The notes beneath the pieces were generated by a model. It was not told where the DNA came from. It saw only the letters and a list, made by a program, of their open reading frames with translations, and searched no databases. Both the position numbers and the translations under genes were made by a program. 41,094 nucleotides of DNA from a virus, in IMG/VR virus record IMGVR_UViG_3300009151_000143, positions 1-41,094 of that record. One strand, given 5' to 3'. Positions 24,922 to 32,252 of this stretch are shown here, one piece after another (positions within the stretch are counted from its first letter, which is position 1; every line of letters begins with the position of its first letter).

Positions 24922-25920
24922 ATGACATATTCAAGTGGCGGACTAATACAAGCAACAGATTATAATGGATTTGTTAACGATACTGCTGGCGCTAATTTAA
25001 ATGACGTTTGGGCCGCAGGCTCTAGCGACAAGGGTTGGGGACAAACCGCAGTTGCCACAGTAACTGGTGGCTCAAGTACAGTCACTGCCACACAATGGGC
25101 TAGTTTGGTTAACAACTTGTCTAGTGCCGGTAGTCAAACCAGTACTGTACTCACAGCAAGATCTGCACCCACAACAGGTCAAACAATTAATATTTTGGCA
25201 GCACTCAACACTGACTTGACCAGTGTCACAACCAACCGTGGCAACGCAGCGGCATCTGGAACTGCATACGGCACATTCTCAGGTACCACAAGTAAAACTA
25301 CTGCTACCGGCTCTGGCACCAATGCTTGGACAATCACATTTACACACACAGTAACATTCCCAAGTGCTGACCAAGCACGTTATTTCTGGAACGCCGGTGG
25401 TATCGTGCGTGTACAGTACGGTAAGAGTTCAACGGGTACTGACAATGACGCGGACTGGAATCTTTTTGCTGGCAAATGCGGCTCAATCAATCTCACCGGC
25501 CGAGTAAACAGTGCCACCCAAACTATTGCAGGCCAGGCCTACACTGGTACCACACGCCTCGGCGGCACAGGCGGAACACAAACCACACTTGCTACCACAA
25601 CAGGTTGGTACAATCTTACTGTTACACCTGCTACTATATTCCAGTTAAATGATACTGTGTCTCCCTACACAAATGATTATATTAGAACCACAGCCACAGC
25701 CACATCAAGCACTGTGTTGACCTTGGTCACAACCTGGGTTAGTAATGCCAGAGCGGCGGCAGGGCAAAGCACCAACATCACGGGCGGCACTGCTACAGCC
25801 AGTCCATCAACTACAATTTCGGGCACAGCACCAACCACTTTGGTCACATACCTTCCACCAGCCATAACTTACCTAAGCAACAGTTGGGGCACACCTACTA
25901 TTGCCGCAAGCGTAGCCTAA
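24922..25920 (+). CDS. Virion structural / fibre-like protein
   Basis: 332 residues, Thr/Ser/Gly/Ala-rich with almost no charged residues. The N-terminus (MTYSSGGLIQATDYNGFVND, GQTAVATV, TATQWASLVNNLSSAGSQT) and the TFTHTVTFPSADQARYFWNA segment followed by WNLFAGKCGSINLTG form a pattern I recall from structural proteins near the fibres of many environmental T4-like phages. No catalytic motif is seen. The start follows AGGAAAAACG, a fair ribosome site, 11 bases after the fibre stop. It is the last gene of the structural block and is followed by a terminator. GC-rich codons are a little more frequent than in the preceding genes. Confidence 0.8.
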   Translation: MTYSSGGLIQATDYNGFVNDTAGANLNDVWAAGSSDKGWGQTAVATVTGGSSTVTATQWASLVNNLSSAGSQTSTVLTARSAPTTGQTINILAALNTDLTSVTTNRGNAAASGTAYGTFSGTTSKTTATGSGTNAWTITFTHTVTFPSADQARYFWNAGGIVRVQYGKSSTGTDNDADWNLFAGKCGSINLTGRVNSATQTIAGQAYTGTTRLGGTGGTQTTLATTTGWYNLTVTPATIFQLNDTVSPYTNDYIRTTATATSSTVLTLVTTWVSNARAAAGQSTNITGGTATASPSTTISGTAPTTLVTYLPPAITYLSNSWGTPTIAASVA

Positions 25921-25935
25921 TCGGCCGACCTCTCT

Positions 25936-25964
25936 GGTAAAAGGTAGACTTTTACCTTTTTTTT
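25936..25964 (+). terminator. Intrinsic (rho-independent) terminator closing the structural block
   Basis: Perfect 8-bp stem GGTAAAAG (25936-25943) and CTTTTACC (25949-25956) with a 5-base loop GTAGA, followed by eight T residues at 25957-25964. It lies 15 bases after the stop at 25920. Confidence 0.9.
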
Positions 25965-25973
25965 CTGTATAAT
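25945..25973 (+). promoter_or_regulatory. Sigma-70-like promoter overlapping the terminator
   Basis: A perfect -10 box TATAAT at 25968-25973 is preceded, at 17 bases, by TAGACT (25945-25950), which matches four of six positions of TTGACA and lies in the terminator loop and stem. The expected start point is at or near A of ATG 25980, so the message would be leaderless or nearly so. A phage late factor reading TATAATAA as a variant late box is the alternative. Confidence 0.5.
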
Positions 25974-25979
25974 AACTCT

Positions 25980-26288
25980 ATGAACACTGAAACTCTAGTA
26001 GCTCATGCACGGGCTAGATTTGACCATGCCACTGCTCGTCGCACTCTAAAAGAAAAATACGAAGCACGTATGCTGTTTGCCCACTCAGGTGGCATGTGGC
26101 GAGCTGGTCCTGAATTACAATGTGTGTTGTTGAGTTGTGCTCAAGACAAAGATGTTGTGTTGTTGGACTTGTACGAAACTCCTGTGCGTGTGAATGTGCC
26201 TGAACTGTATGCTCAAGCACATGGCCATTGGCAGGAACAAATGAACGCCTGGTTGATAGAATACGAAAAACTAAATCAAAACAGATGA
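25980..26288 (+). CDS. Small protein of unknown function, first gene of the modification operon
   Basis: 102 residues. Helical N-terminus (TLVAHARARFDHATARRTLK), then a beta-rich core with MLFAHSGGMWRAGPELQCVL and KDVVLLDLYETPVRVN, and a C-terminal helix ending WQEQMNAWLIEYEKL. I recall similar small proteins near structural genes of T4-like cyanophages, but no function. No catalytic motif. There is no leader: a TATAAT box ends 6 bases before the ATG, and no Shine-Dalgarno sequence is present. Its stop overlaps the next gene's start as ATGA (26285-26288). Confidence 0.8.
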   Translation: MNTETLVAHARARFDHATARRTLKEKYEARMLFAHSGGMWRAGPELQCVLLSCAQDKDVVLLDLYETPVRVNVPELYAQAHGHWQEQMNAWLIEYEKLNQNR

Positions 26289-27088
26289 CCACAGGCGCAC
26301 TAATATTTGCTTTCAACAACGAACAAACAGATTATATACGCATGGCTGCCTGGTGTGCTCGAAACGTAAAACGTCATTTAAAAATTCCAGTAGCCTTGGT
26401 CACAAACGACCAAACACAAGCAAAAAAATACAAATTTGATCAAATTATTGTTGCTGATGCAGAATCAGGCGGCACAAGACATTTTGAAGATTATGATTGT
26501 ACAGTGACTTGGCACAATGCCGGTAGAACAGATGCGTATGCATTAACACCCTGGGATCAAACACTAGTACTAGATGCAGATTATGTTGTGGCCAGCAGTC
26601 AATTAAAAAATGTGCTAACAGCCAAACAAGATTTCCTAGCACATGGCTCAGCCTATGACATTGTGGCACAAGATGACTTTGTGGGCTTAAATCATTACGG
26701 AAATTATCGCATGCCCATGAGCTGGGCCACTGTTATGATGTTTCGTCGAAGTCTTCATGCAGAATTAATATTTGATTGTATGCGAATGATCAAGGCCAAT
26801 TGGAAACACTATACCGATCTTTACCAAGTTCGTACTGCTACCTATAGAAATGACTATGCTTTGAGCATTGCTTTAAATATTGTGCATGGGCAAATGGGGC
26901 AACACCCTACAATACCCTGGAGCCTGGCTAGTTTGACACCGCAACACACAGTCACACGTATAGCACTAGATCAGTATCGTGTGGATTATACGGACCGTGA
27001 ACAACGCCCTCGGTGGATAACATTGAAGAATCAAGATTTCCATGCCATGGGCAAGAAGCATTTGGAGAAAATAATTGAAACCAATTGA
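26285..27088 (+). CDS. GT-A-like glycosyltransferase (paralogue of the next gene)
   Basis: 267 residues from ATG 26285, preferred over an upstream in-frame ATG at 26228 because of the ATGA overlap with the preceding stop. The N-terminus GALIFAFNNEQTDYI followed by VKRHLKIPVALVTND fits the first Rossmann strand, helix and second strand of a nucleotide-sugar transferase. TLVLDADYVV (DxD motif DAD at residues 97-99) would bind the metal and nucleotide sugar. MSWATVMMFRR and the His/Trp-rich C-terminal half suggest the acceptor side. It aligns by eye with the next gene (both have a DYI/NYV, VK/IK, LVTN/LLTN and D/E-AD pattern). No membrane segment, so cytoplasmic. Sugar and acceptor are unknown. 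Confidence 0.75.
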   Translation: MTTGALIFAFNNEQTDYIRMAAWCARNVKRHLKIPVALVTNDQTQAKKYKFDQIIVADAESGGTRHFEDYDCTVTWHNAGRTDAYALTPWDQTLVLDADYVVASSQLKNVLTAKQDFLAHGSAYDIVAQDDFVGLNHYGNYRMPMSWATVMMFRRSLHAELIFDCMRMIKANWKHYTDLYQVRTATYRNDYALSIALNIVHGQMGQHPTIPWSLASLTPQHTVTRIALDQYRVDYTDREQRPRWITLKNQDFHAMGKKHLEKIIETN

Positions 27089-27863
27089 CGAACAAGGCTA
27101 CTTGATAGTGGCCACAAACACTGACTCTACCAACTATGTTGATTGCAGTCATCAACTGGCACAGAGTATAAAATACTGGCATCCTGATGCCAAAATCTGT
27201 TTGTTGACCAATTCAACAGAGAACCCTGCACCACACTTGTTTAATTATGTGCGTGAGTTTCCCTTGCCCACTGTGGCCAACGCTTATGCCAATGACTGTC
27301 AAGTGTTTCATGTTACTCCCTTTAGGGAAACTATCAAACTAGAAGCAGACATGATTGTGACCAGTCCTATTGATCACTGGTGGGACATGGCACGACATCG
27401 TGAGGTTGTGGTCAGTACAGGCTGTAGAGACTGGAAAGATCAACGTGCCAAGTCTAGACACTATCGCAAGGTATTTGATGCCAACGATTTACCGGATGTG
27501 TACAATGCTATCACATATTGGCGTTTGAGTTTAACAGCTAAAGAGTTTTTTGACACAGTGCAAGCCATATTTGAGAACTGGTCTCACTATCGTGCGTTAT
27601 TGAAGTTTCCTGAAGATGTGCCAAGTACCGATGTGGTGTATGCCATTGCGGCCAAGATTGTGGGAGTAGAGAAATGCACCATGCCGTTTGCATCCTATAC
27701 CACAATTGTACACATGAAACGACATATCATGCATGCTCAACGTGAAGACTGGATGGAAGAGTTTGCGTGGGAATATCGAGACTATTTGCTACGCATCAAC
27801 ACTCAAGCCCAATGGGGTGCAGTACACTACAACCAAAAGAGGTTCCGAGTTGACGCCAGATGA
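27075..27863 (+). CDS. GT-A-like glycosyltransferase, TTG start (paralogue of the previous gene)
   Basis: 262 residues. Start TTG 27075, supported by GGAG at 27064-27067 with 7-base spacing; the start overlaps the previous stop by 14 bases. The fold pattern follows the upstream gene: YLIVATNTDSTNYVDCSHQL, SIKYWHPDAKICLLTNS, then ETIKLEADMIVTSPIDHWWD, where EAD (residues 90-92) replaces the DxD. The change from Asp to Glu at the first position may alter metal binding or mark a different donor. The segment FPEDVPSTDVVYAIAA resembles the C-terminal helix that completes the donor site in GT8-like enzymes. The pair suggests gene duplication followed by change of specificity. Confidence 0.72.
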   Translation: MKPIDEQGYLIVATNTDSTNYVDCSHQLAQSIKYWHPDAKICLLTNSTENPAPHLFNYVREFPLPTVANAYANDCQVFHVTPFRETIKLEADMIVTSPIDHWWDMARHREVVVSTGCRDWKDQRAKSRHYRKVFDANDLPDVYNAITYWRLSLTAKEFFDTVQAIFENWSHYRALLKFPEDVPSTDVVYAIAAKIVGVEKCTMPFASYTTIVHMKRHIMHAQREDWMEEFAWEYRDYLLRINTQAQWGAVHYNQKRFRVDAR

Positions 27864-28188
27864 ATTTTGGGCAATCCTGCATGCAATGCCAGCCCCCGGA
27901 CCGGTGTTGTTTCGCTTGTACTACAATATAGATGGGACACCAATTCATTATACCATGGAAGATTTACCAGGTACATACATCGACGTTAGCCCAGAAACAT
28001 TTGCAATTGCTAGTATGAATGTTCGTGTACAGGATGGCAAATTAATTCAACTTGCAAATAAAACGACAACAAAGAAACTGGTGCCCAGCGATACAGGAAC
28101 ACCATGCCATCCTGACAATATGGCAATAGTGGTCACAGAGTTGGAGCCGCATCAAAGATGGAAGATAAAAACTTATGAAACAAATTGA
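27850..28188 (+). CDS. Unknown 112-residue protein, TTG start
   Basis: Start TTG 27850 is chosen over an earlier in-frame ATG (27733) because AGAGG lies at 27838-27842 with 7-base spacing, and because starting at 27733 would overlap the previous gene by 130 bases. The protein begins MTPDEFWAILHAMPAPGPVL, continues with FRLYYNIDGTPIHYTMEDLP and DVSPETFAIASMNVRVQDGK, and ends with GTPCHPDNMAIVVTELEPHQ. It is a compact alpha/beta protein with no known catalytic motif; Cys and His in TPCHPDN could be functional. It overlaps both neighbours by 14 bases, so it belongs to the same translational unit as the glycosyltransferases. Confidence 0.75.
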   Translation: MTPDEFWAILHAMPAPGPVLFRLYYNIDGTPIHYTMEDLPGTYIDVSPETFAIASMNVRVQDGKLIQLANKTTTKKLVPSDTGTPCHPDNMAIVVTELEPHQRWKIKTYETN

Positions 28189-29098
28189 TATAGCAGACTT
28201 AGATTGTATTTTTTTAACATACGATGAACCACTACGTGAAGAGTTTTGGATCAAGATTAAAAACATGGTTCCTTGGGCGGTACGTGTAGATGGGATCAAA
28301 GGATCCGATGCCGCACACAAAGCCGCAGCCGCAGCCAGCAACACTGAACGTTTTATTTTGATTGATGGCGACAACATGCCTGACCCGGAGTTCTTCAACA
28401 AGACTCTGATATATTCTACCGAACAGCATGAACAGGCGGTATATCGCTGGAGGGCAAGAAATCACATCAACGGACTCATGTACGGCAATGGCGGGTTGAG
28501 TTCATGGACCAGGACATTTATCAACCGCATGCGAACTCACGAAGCCACAGATGGTAGAACAGAAACACAGGTAGAATTTTGTTTTGATCCCTTGTACTGG
28601 CCCATGTACGATTGCTATTCAAACACCTATCCCAATGGATCAGCGTTTCAAGCCTGGCGTGCCGGCTTCCGTGAAGGTGTCAAAATGTGTTTGCAACGTG
28701 GCACAAAACCCACTGTGGCTGAATTTAAAAATCAAGTATTACGCAATTTAGATCATATGACCATATGGCATAACGTAGGAACAGATGTTGACTACGGAGA
28801 ATGGGCCATTGCTGGGTCGAGACAAGGCACATATATGACCATGCTGAGCAATTGGGACCATACTCTAGTACAAGACTTTGATGCCTTGGCAGAGTTATGG
28901 GAAACGGTTAAAGATTCACAACCTCGTATTTTGTCTAATCAACTGGGTCCTGAACTAGGTACACAACTAGACTTGCCAATGGCCATATTAGAAAGCGAAC
29001 AAAGTGCATTTTTTAAATATCATTATCGTTCAAATTGGCACAATCGTGGCGTAATGCTTCGCGAGATAGATGTAATTAGACAGCAAGAGGGTTGGTAA
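28175..29098 (+). CDS. Glycosyltransferase-like protein with DGD motif
   Basis: 307 residues. ATG 28175 overlaps the preceding gene by 14 bases. DLDCIFLTYDEPLREEFWIK and VPWAVRVDG, then NTERFILIDGDNMPDPEFFN, give the strand-helix-strand and a DxD-type motif (DGD, residues 64-66) of a GT-A fold. Features of the middle (NGGLSSWTRTFINRM, CFDPLYWPMYDCYSNTYPNG) would form the acceptor side. It is not an obvious paralogue of the two earlier glycosyltransferases, and its DxD lies closer to the N-terminus. I associate this type with T4-like phages that glycosylate their own products, but acceptor and sugar cannot be told. Its stop is 4 bases before the next ATG. Confidence 0.7.
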   Translation: MKQIDIADLDCIFLTYDEPLREEFWIKIKNMVPWAVRVDGIKGSDAAHKAAAAASNTERFILIDGDNMPDPEFFNKTLIYSTEQHEQAVYRWRARNHINGLMYGNGGLSSWTRTFINRMRTHEATDGRTETQVEFCFDPLYWPMYDCYSNTYPNGSAFQAWRAGFREGVKMCLQRGTKPTVAEFKNQVLRNLDHMTIWHNVGTDVDYGEWAIAGSRQGTYMTMLSNWDHTLVQDFDALAELWETVKDSQPRILSNQLGPELGTQLDLPMAILESEQSAFFKYHYRSNWHNRGVMLREIDVIRQQEGW

Positions 29099-29102
29099 AT
29101 TT

Positions 29103-29696
29103 ATGGCTGTGAAATACATTGTAGGCAGTCCAGGTCGCAGTGGTAGCATATTTGTTGCACTCACTATTGCAAAAAGTTTGGGAATTCGCGCAGTAATGAG
29201 CAATCAAGAACCAATGCCACAATCAAGCAATCTAATAGTATATCACAGCCATGATGCTCAACTGCAATTGAATTCTGACATCCCTGTCTTGCATGTTATG
29301 AGAAAAAATCTATACGCTGAAATTATTAGTGCAATGGTATGTGAGCAATATAATGAATGGGCATTCTACACCGGAAATAAACCACCATTTGTTGCTGATC
29401 TTGAAATGTTCGAACAAAAATATTTTTGGCACAAGTATTGGCACCAGGCTCATCGTGAATTAACGCATTATACCAATCGTAAGATTCTTGTGTTTGAAGA
29501 TTTTATCGGTCACAGTGAAATATTATGTGATCAACTTGAAATTTCGCGGATAAAAATACAAACTAATAAAAATCTCTATTCTGAAAATAACATATTAAAC
29601 GCCAATGAATTAAAAGAAAAATTTGATGAATTAGAATCAATGCCCCCACCGGCCACCTGGAAAGCACAAGAATGGAAAGATAACAGGGCAAAATGA
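29103..29696 (+). CDS. Sulfotransferase-like P-loop protein
   Basis: 197 residues. The N-terminus YIVGSPGRSGSIFVALTIAK matches the 5'-phosphosulfate loop of sulfotransferases (G-x-P-x-R-S-G-S) rather than a Walker A loop, because the Lys that binds ATP phosphate is missing. VLHVMRKNLYAEIISAMV (Arg67 and Ser76) fits the 3'-phosphate-binding R...S motif, and ILVFEDFIG fits the strand that follows. If right, it would transfer sulfate from PAPS to a hydroxyl of a sugar or peptide. At 197 residues it is short for the family, so it may keep only the core. AT-rich. Its stop overlaps the first radical SAM start as ATGA (29693-29696). Confidence 0.6.
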   Translation: MAVKYIVGSPGRSGSIFVALTIAKSLGIRAVMSNQEPMPQSSNLIVYHSHDAQLQLNSDIPVLHVMRKNLYAEIISAMVCEQYNEWAFYTGNKPPFVADLEMFEQKYFWHKYWHQAHRELTHYTNRKILVFEDFIGHSEILCDQLEISRIKIQTNKNLYSENNILNANELKEKFDELESMPPPATWKAQEWKDNRAK

Positions 29697-31102
29697 ATCA
29701 ACAAAATAGTGATGTACCTGCAAATAATAAAAGTGTATTCATGGGTTCAGCCGAACAAATGGCTGATAAACTAGGGCCAGCATTATGTTTGGCCAAATGG
29801 AAACAAGTCTCTCTACACTTGCCCACAGGACTTAACAACAGTTGCTATCATCCGCCCTTGCATGCAATAAACCCTGTGGAAATCAAGTTTGATCCAAGTG
29901 CATTGCATAACACCACACATAAAAAAGCACAACGTCAATTGATGCTGAGTGGTCAACGTCCTACAGAATGCTCTTACTGCTGGAACATGGAAGATCAAGG
30001 CAAACTAAGCGATAGACACTATCGGTCAGGTGAGTCCTGGGCCGCTGTGGACTTTGAAAAGATAAAAAATTCCACCGGAGATGAAGATGATGTTATCCCT
30101 AGCTACGTTGAAGTTAATTTTAATCATGCTTGCAATTTATCTTGCAGTTATTGTAGCCCTCAATTTAGTTCCACCTGGCAGTCCGAAGTTGAACGACTGG
30201 GTGGATATCCTACTAGCAATACTCACAACAATCCCAGTCATTTTGTTGGTTCTAGGCGGCCTATACCTGTTAGGGACGCTAATCCTTACGTAGATGCATT
30301 TTGGGCATGGTGGCCGACGTTGTATCCACAACTAGAACACTTCCGTATGACTGGTGGTGAGCCACTCATGGACAAGAACACATATCAAGTGTTTGACTAT
30401 GTGCTGGAGAACCCTAGTTCAAAATTGCACCTTGATGTCACCAGTAACTTCAGTGTAGAATCGGGATTATTCAATCAGTACATAAACAAAGTAAAACAGT
30501 TATGTGACGGACGCATTGAACACTTCATGCAGTATGTGAGTCTTGATTCTGGCATACCTGCACAGGCAGAATATATTCGTCATGGACTTGATTACATGAG
30601 AATGTCCGCTAATGTCGATCGCTACCTGACAGAAATACCCGGTCACAATAGTCTTACTTTTATAATCACCATGAACAATCTTTCAATCACAGGATTGAAA
30701 CCTTTGTTGGGTTGGATATTGTTTTTACGCAGAACACACAGTCGCACATACCAACGTGTGTGGTTTGATACCCCAGTGTTGCGTGAACCAGCATGGCAAA
30801 GTTTGCAAATCATGCCAGAAAGTTATGTGGCCAAACTTGAAGAAGCCAAACAATTTATGTTGGCACACATGGAAGATCCACGATATCTACATTGCGGATT
30901 TAAAGACTACGAAGTAGCAAGACTAGACAGAGATATTGCTTGGATGCGTAGCAAACAGGACCAAGATCATTCAGTTGCACGGGCAGACTTTTATAGATTT
31001 TTTAACGAACATGATCACAGACGCAGTACAAATTTCTTAGAAACATTTCCAGAGATGAAGTCTTGGTGGGCAGAATGTGAGTATTATGCTAGGCAATCGT
31101 AA
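29693..31102 (+). CDS. Radical SAM protein 1, N-terminal twitch type, class A
   Basis: 469 residues. Radical SAM enzymes bind a 4Fe-4S cluster through CxxxCxxC and cleave S-adenosylmethionine to start radical chemistry. Here the cluster is C147-C151-C154 (CNLSCSYC), followed by SPQFSSTW, and GGEPL is at 221-225, the SAM-binding motif. Before it lies an extra Cys set: C32 (LCLAKW), C51 (SCYHPP) and CSYC at 93-96, with LHNT at 71-74, likely an auxiliary Fe-S site as in twitch or SPASM domains but at the N-terminus. A shared EYIR (293-296) and a C-terminal DHRRSTNFLETFPEM (about 441-455) recur in the neighbours. ATGA overlap with the preceding gene. Substrate unknown. As far as I know, such N-terminal twitch proteins occur in phages and often in groups. 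Confidence 0.85.
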   Translation: MNQQNSDVPANNKSVFMGSAEQMADKLGPALCLAKWKQVSLHLPTGLNNSCYHPPLHAINPVEIKFDPSALHNTTHKKAQRQLMLSGQRPTECSYCWNMEDQGKLSDRHYRSGESWAAVDFEKIKNSTGDEDDVIPSYVEVNFNHACNLSCSYCSPQFSSTWQSEVERLGGYPTSNTHNNPSHFVGSRRPIPVRDANPYVDAFWAWWPTLYPQLEHFRMTGGEPLMDKNTYQVFDYVLENPSSKLHLDVTSNFSVESGLFNQYINKVKQLCDGRIEHFMQYVSLDSGIPAQAEYIRHGLDYMRMSANVDRYLTEIPGHNSLTFIITMNNLSITGLKPLLGWILFLRRTHSRTYQRVWFDTPVLREPAWQSLQIMPESYVAKLEEAKQFMLAHMEDPRYLHCGFKDYEVARLDRDIAWMRSKQDQDHSVARADFYRFFNEHDHRRSTNFLETFPEMKSWWAECEYYARQS

Positions 31103-32252
31103 ACTAATTTTAGATACTCATTGTGATATCTATCATATAATTAAAGATAAAGCTGATGCTATTTTTTGGAATTTTGCAGATCATGTAAATTCTAATCAAC
31201 TGGTCCCCAATGCAATATATGTAATTGGGCGAGAGCAATTACAATTAAACGCAAAGACAATACGACAACTAGTCATAGATGATACTATCACGGTGATTTT
31301 TAGTAATCCCCATGAAGGATCTGCTACAATAAAAGGACACTTAATAGCCTATGGTGGGTTATTAGATTTAGTTGAGTCTAAAAAAATATTGGTCATAACT
31401 GGTGGTGACCAAGAACCACAGTGGGATTATCTTCAATACGATATTTTTCTAACTTATATTTTAGACTACGCTGAAAATCGAGCAGTTATACAACAATACC
31501 AAAATTTATATAAAGCGGAAAAACCTTATAAATTTTTGTTTTTAAATGGTCGTGGTCGTCCGCACAGGAAATATCTACTAGAACGATTTCGTATATCGGG
31601 ATTGTTGGATCAATCTATTTGGACTAATCTTGATTCAAGAGCCGGACCTCAATTGATGATACAGGAAAATAAATCAGTGTCATTTATAAATAAAAATGTA
31701 GATTTTGTTCAACAACCGCTGCCTGTAAAATTTTTAGACCCAAAATATGAAGTGGAATCTTATTCTCACTGTATTGAAAAATCTACAAAACAAGGATTTG
31801 TTAAGTCTGAGTTATTTAATAATACCTGGGGAGACATATACTTGCGAGCCGAACCATACGCTGATACGTATTTTAGTTTGGTAACAGAAACAGTATACAT
31901 GTATCCTTACAGTTTTAGGACTGAAAAAACCTGGAAGCCAATATCAATTGGCCATCCTTTTGTAATAGCAGCCAATACAGGGTACTATCGAGATCTTCAT
32001 AATTTAGGATTTCAAACATTTGGACATTTGATAGATGAAACATTTGATCAAATTGACGATAATCAACAACGTATTGAACGCACTGCTGAGGTAGTAGAAG
32101 ATTTATGTCAACAAGACCTTGTAAAGTTTGCAGAAGAGTGTTATAATGTATGTAAATATAACCTAGAACATTTTGCAGAAATGAGTATTAACGTTCGAAA
32201 AGAATTCCCTGAACAATTCAAACAATTCATCAATGATCGATTTAGAATTTAA
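31077..32252 (+). CDS. Glycosyltransferase-like protein interrupting the radical SAM array
   Basis: 391 residues from GTG 31077, or 388 from ATG 31086; both overlap the preceding gene and neither has a clear ribosome site. No radical SAM motif. The C-terminal half carries FSLVTETVYMYPYSFRTEKT, KPISIGHPFVIAANTGYY and LGFQTFGHLIDETFDQIDD, a combination I know from phage and bacterial proteins related to GT-B glycosyltransferases (GT10-like), where TEK..KPI..GHP marks the donor site. The middle has KFLFLNGRGRPHRKYLLERF. The gene is visibly more AT-rich than the radical SAM genes around it (many TTA, ATA and AAT codons), suggesting separate acquisition. It breaks the array after radical SAM 1 and overlaps radical SAM 2 by 20 bases. 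Confidence 0.65.
   Translation: MSIMLGNRKLILDTHCDIYHIIKDKADAIFWNFADHVNSNQLVPNAIYVIGREQLQLNAKTIRQLVIDDTITVIFSNPHEGSATIKGHLIAYGGLLDLVESKKILVITGGDQEPQWDYLQYDIFLTYILDYAENRAVIQQYQNLYKAEKPYKFLFLNGRGRPHRKYLLERFRISGLLDQSIWTNLDSRAGPQLMIQENKSVSFINKNVDFVQQPLPVKFLDPKYEVESYSHCIEKSTKQGFVKSELFNNTWGDIYLRAEPYADTYFSLVTETVYMYPYSFRTEKTWKPISIGHPFVIAANTGYYRDLHNLGFQTFGHLIDETFDQIDDNQQRIERTAEVVEDLCQQDLVKFAEECYNVCKYNLEHFAEMSINVRKEFPEQFKQFINDRFRI

Noticed and set aside
27733-27849. Upstream ATG 27733 as start of the 112-residue protein
   Set aside because: It would overlap the glycosyltransferase by 130 bases without a ribosome site; TTG 27850 has AGAGG at good spacing and the same overlap length as its neighbours.
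29103-29160. ATP-binding Walker A loop in the 197-residue protein
   Set aside because: The loop lacks the Lys of GxxxxGK(S/T); the downstream R...S motif fits a sulfotransferase better.
31685-31692. Perfect TATAAATA inside the AT-rich glycosyltransferase-like gene
   Set aside because: It is deep within a coding sequence, with no gene start downstream at promoter distance; expected by chance in AT-rich DNA.
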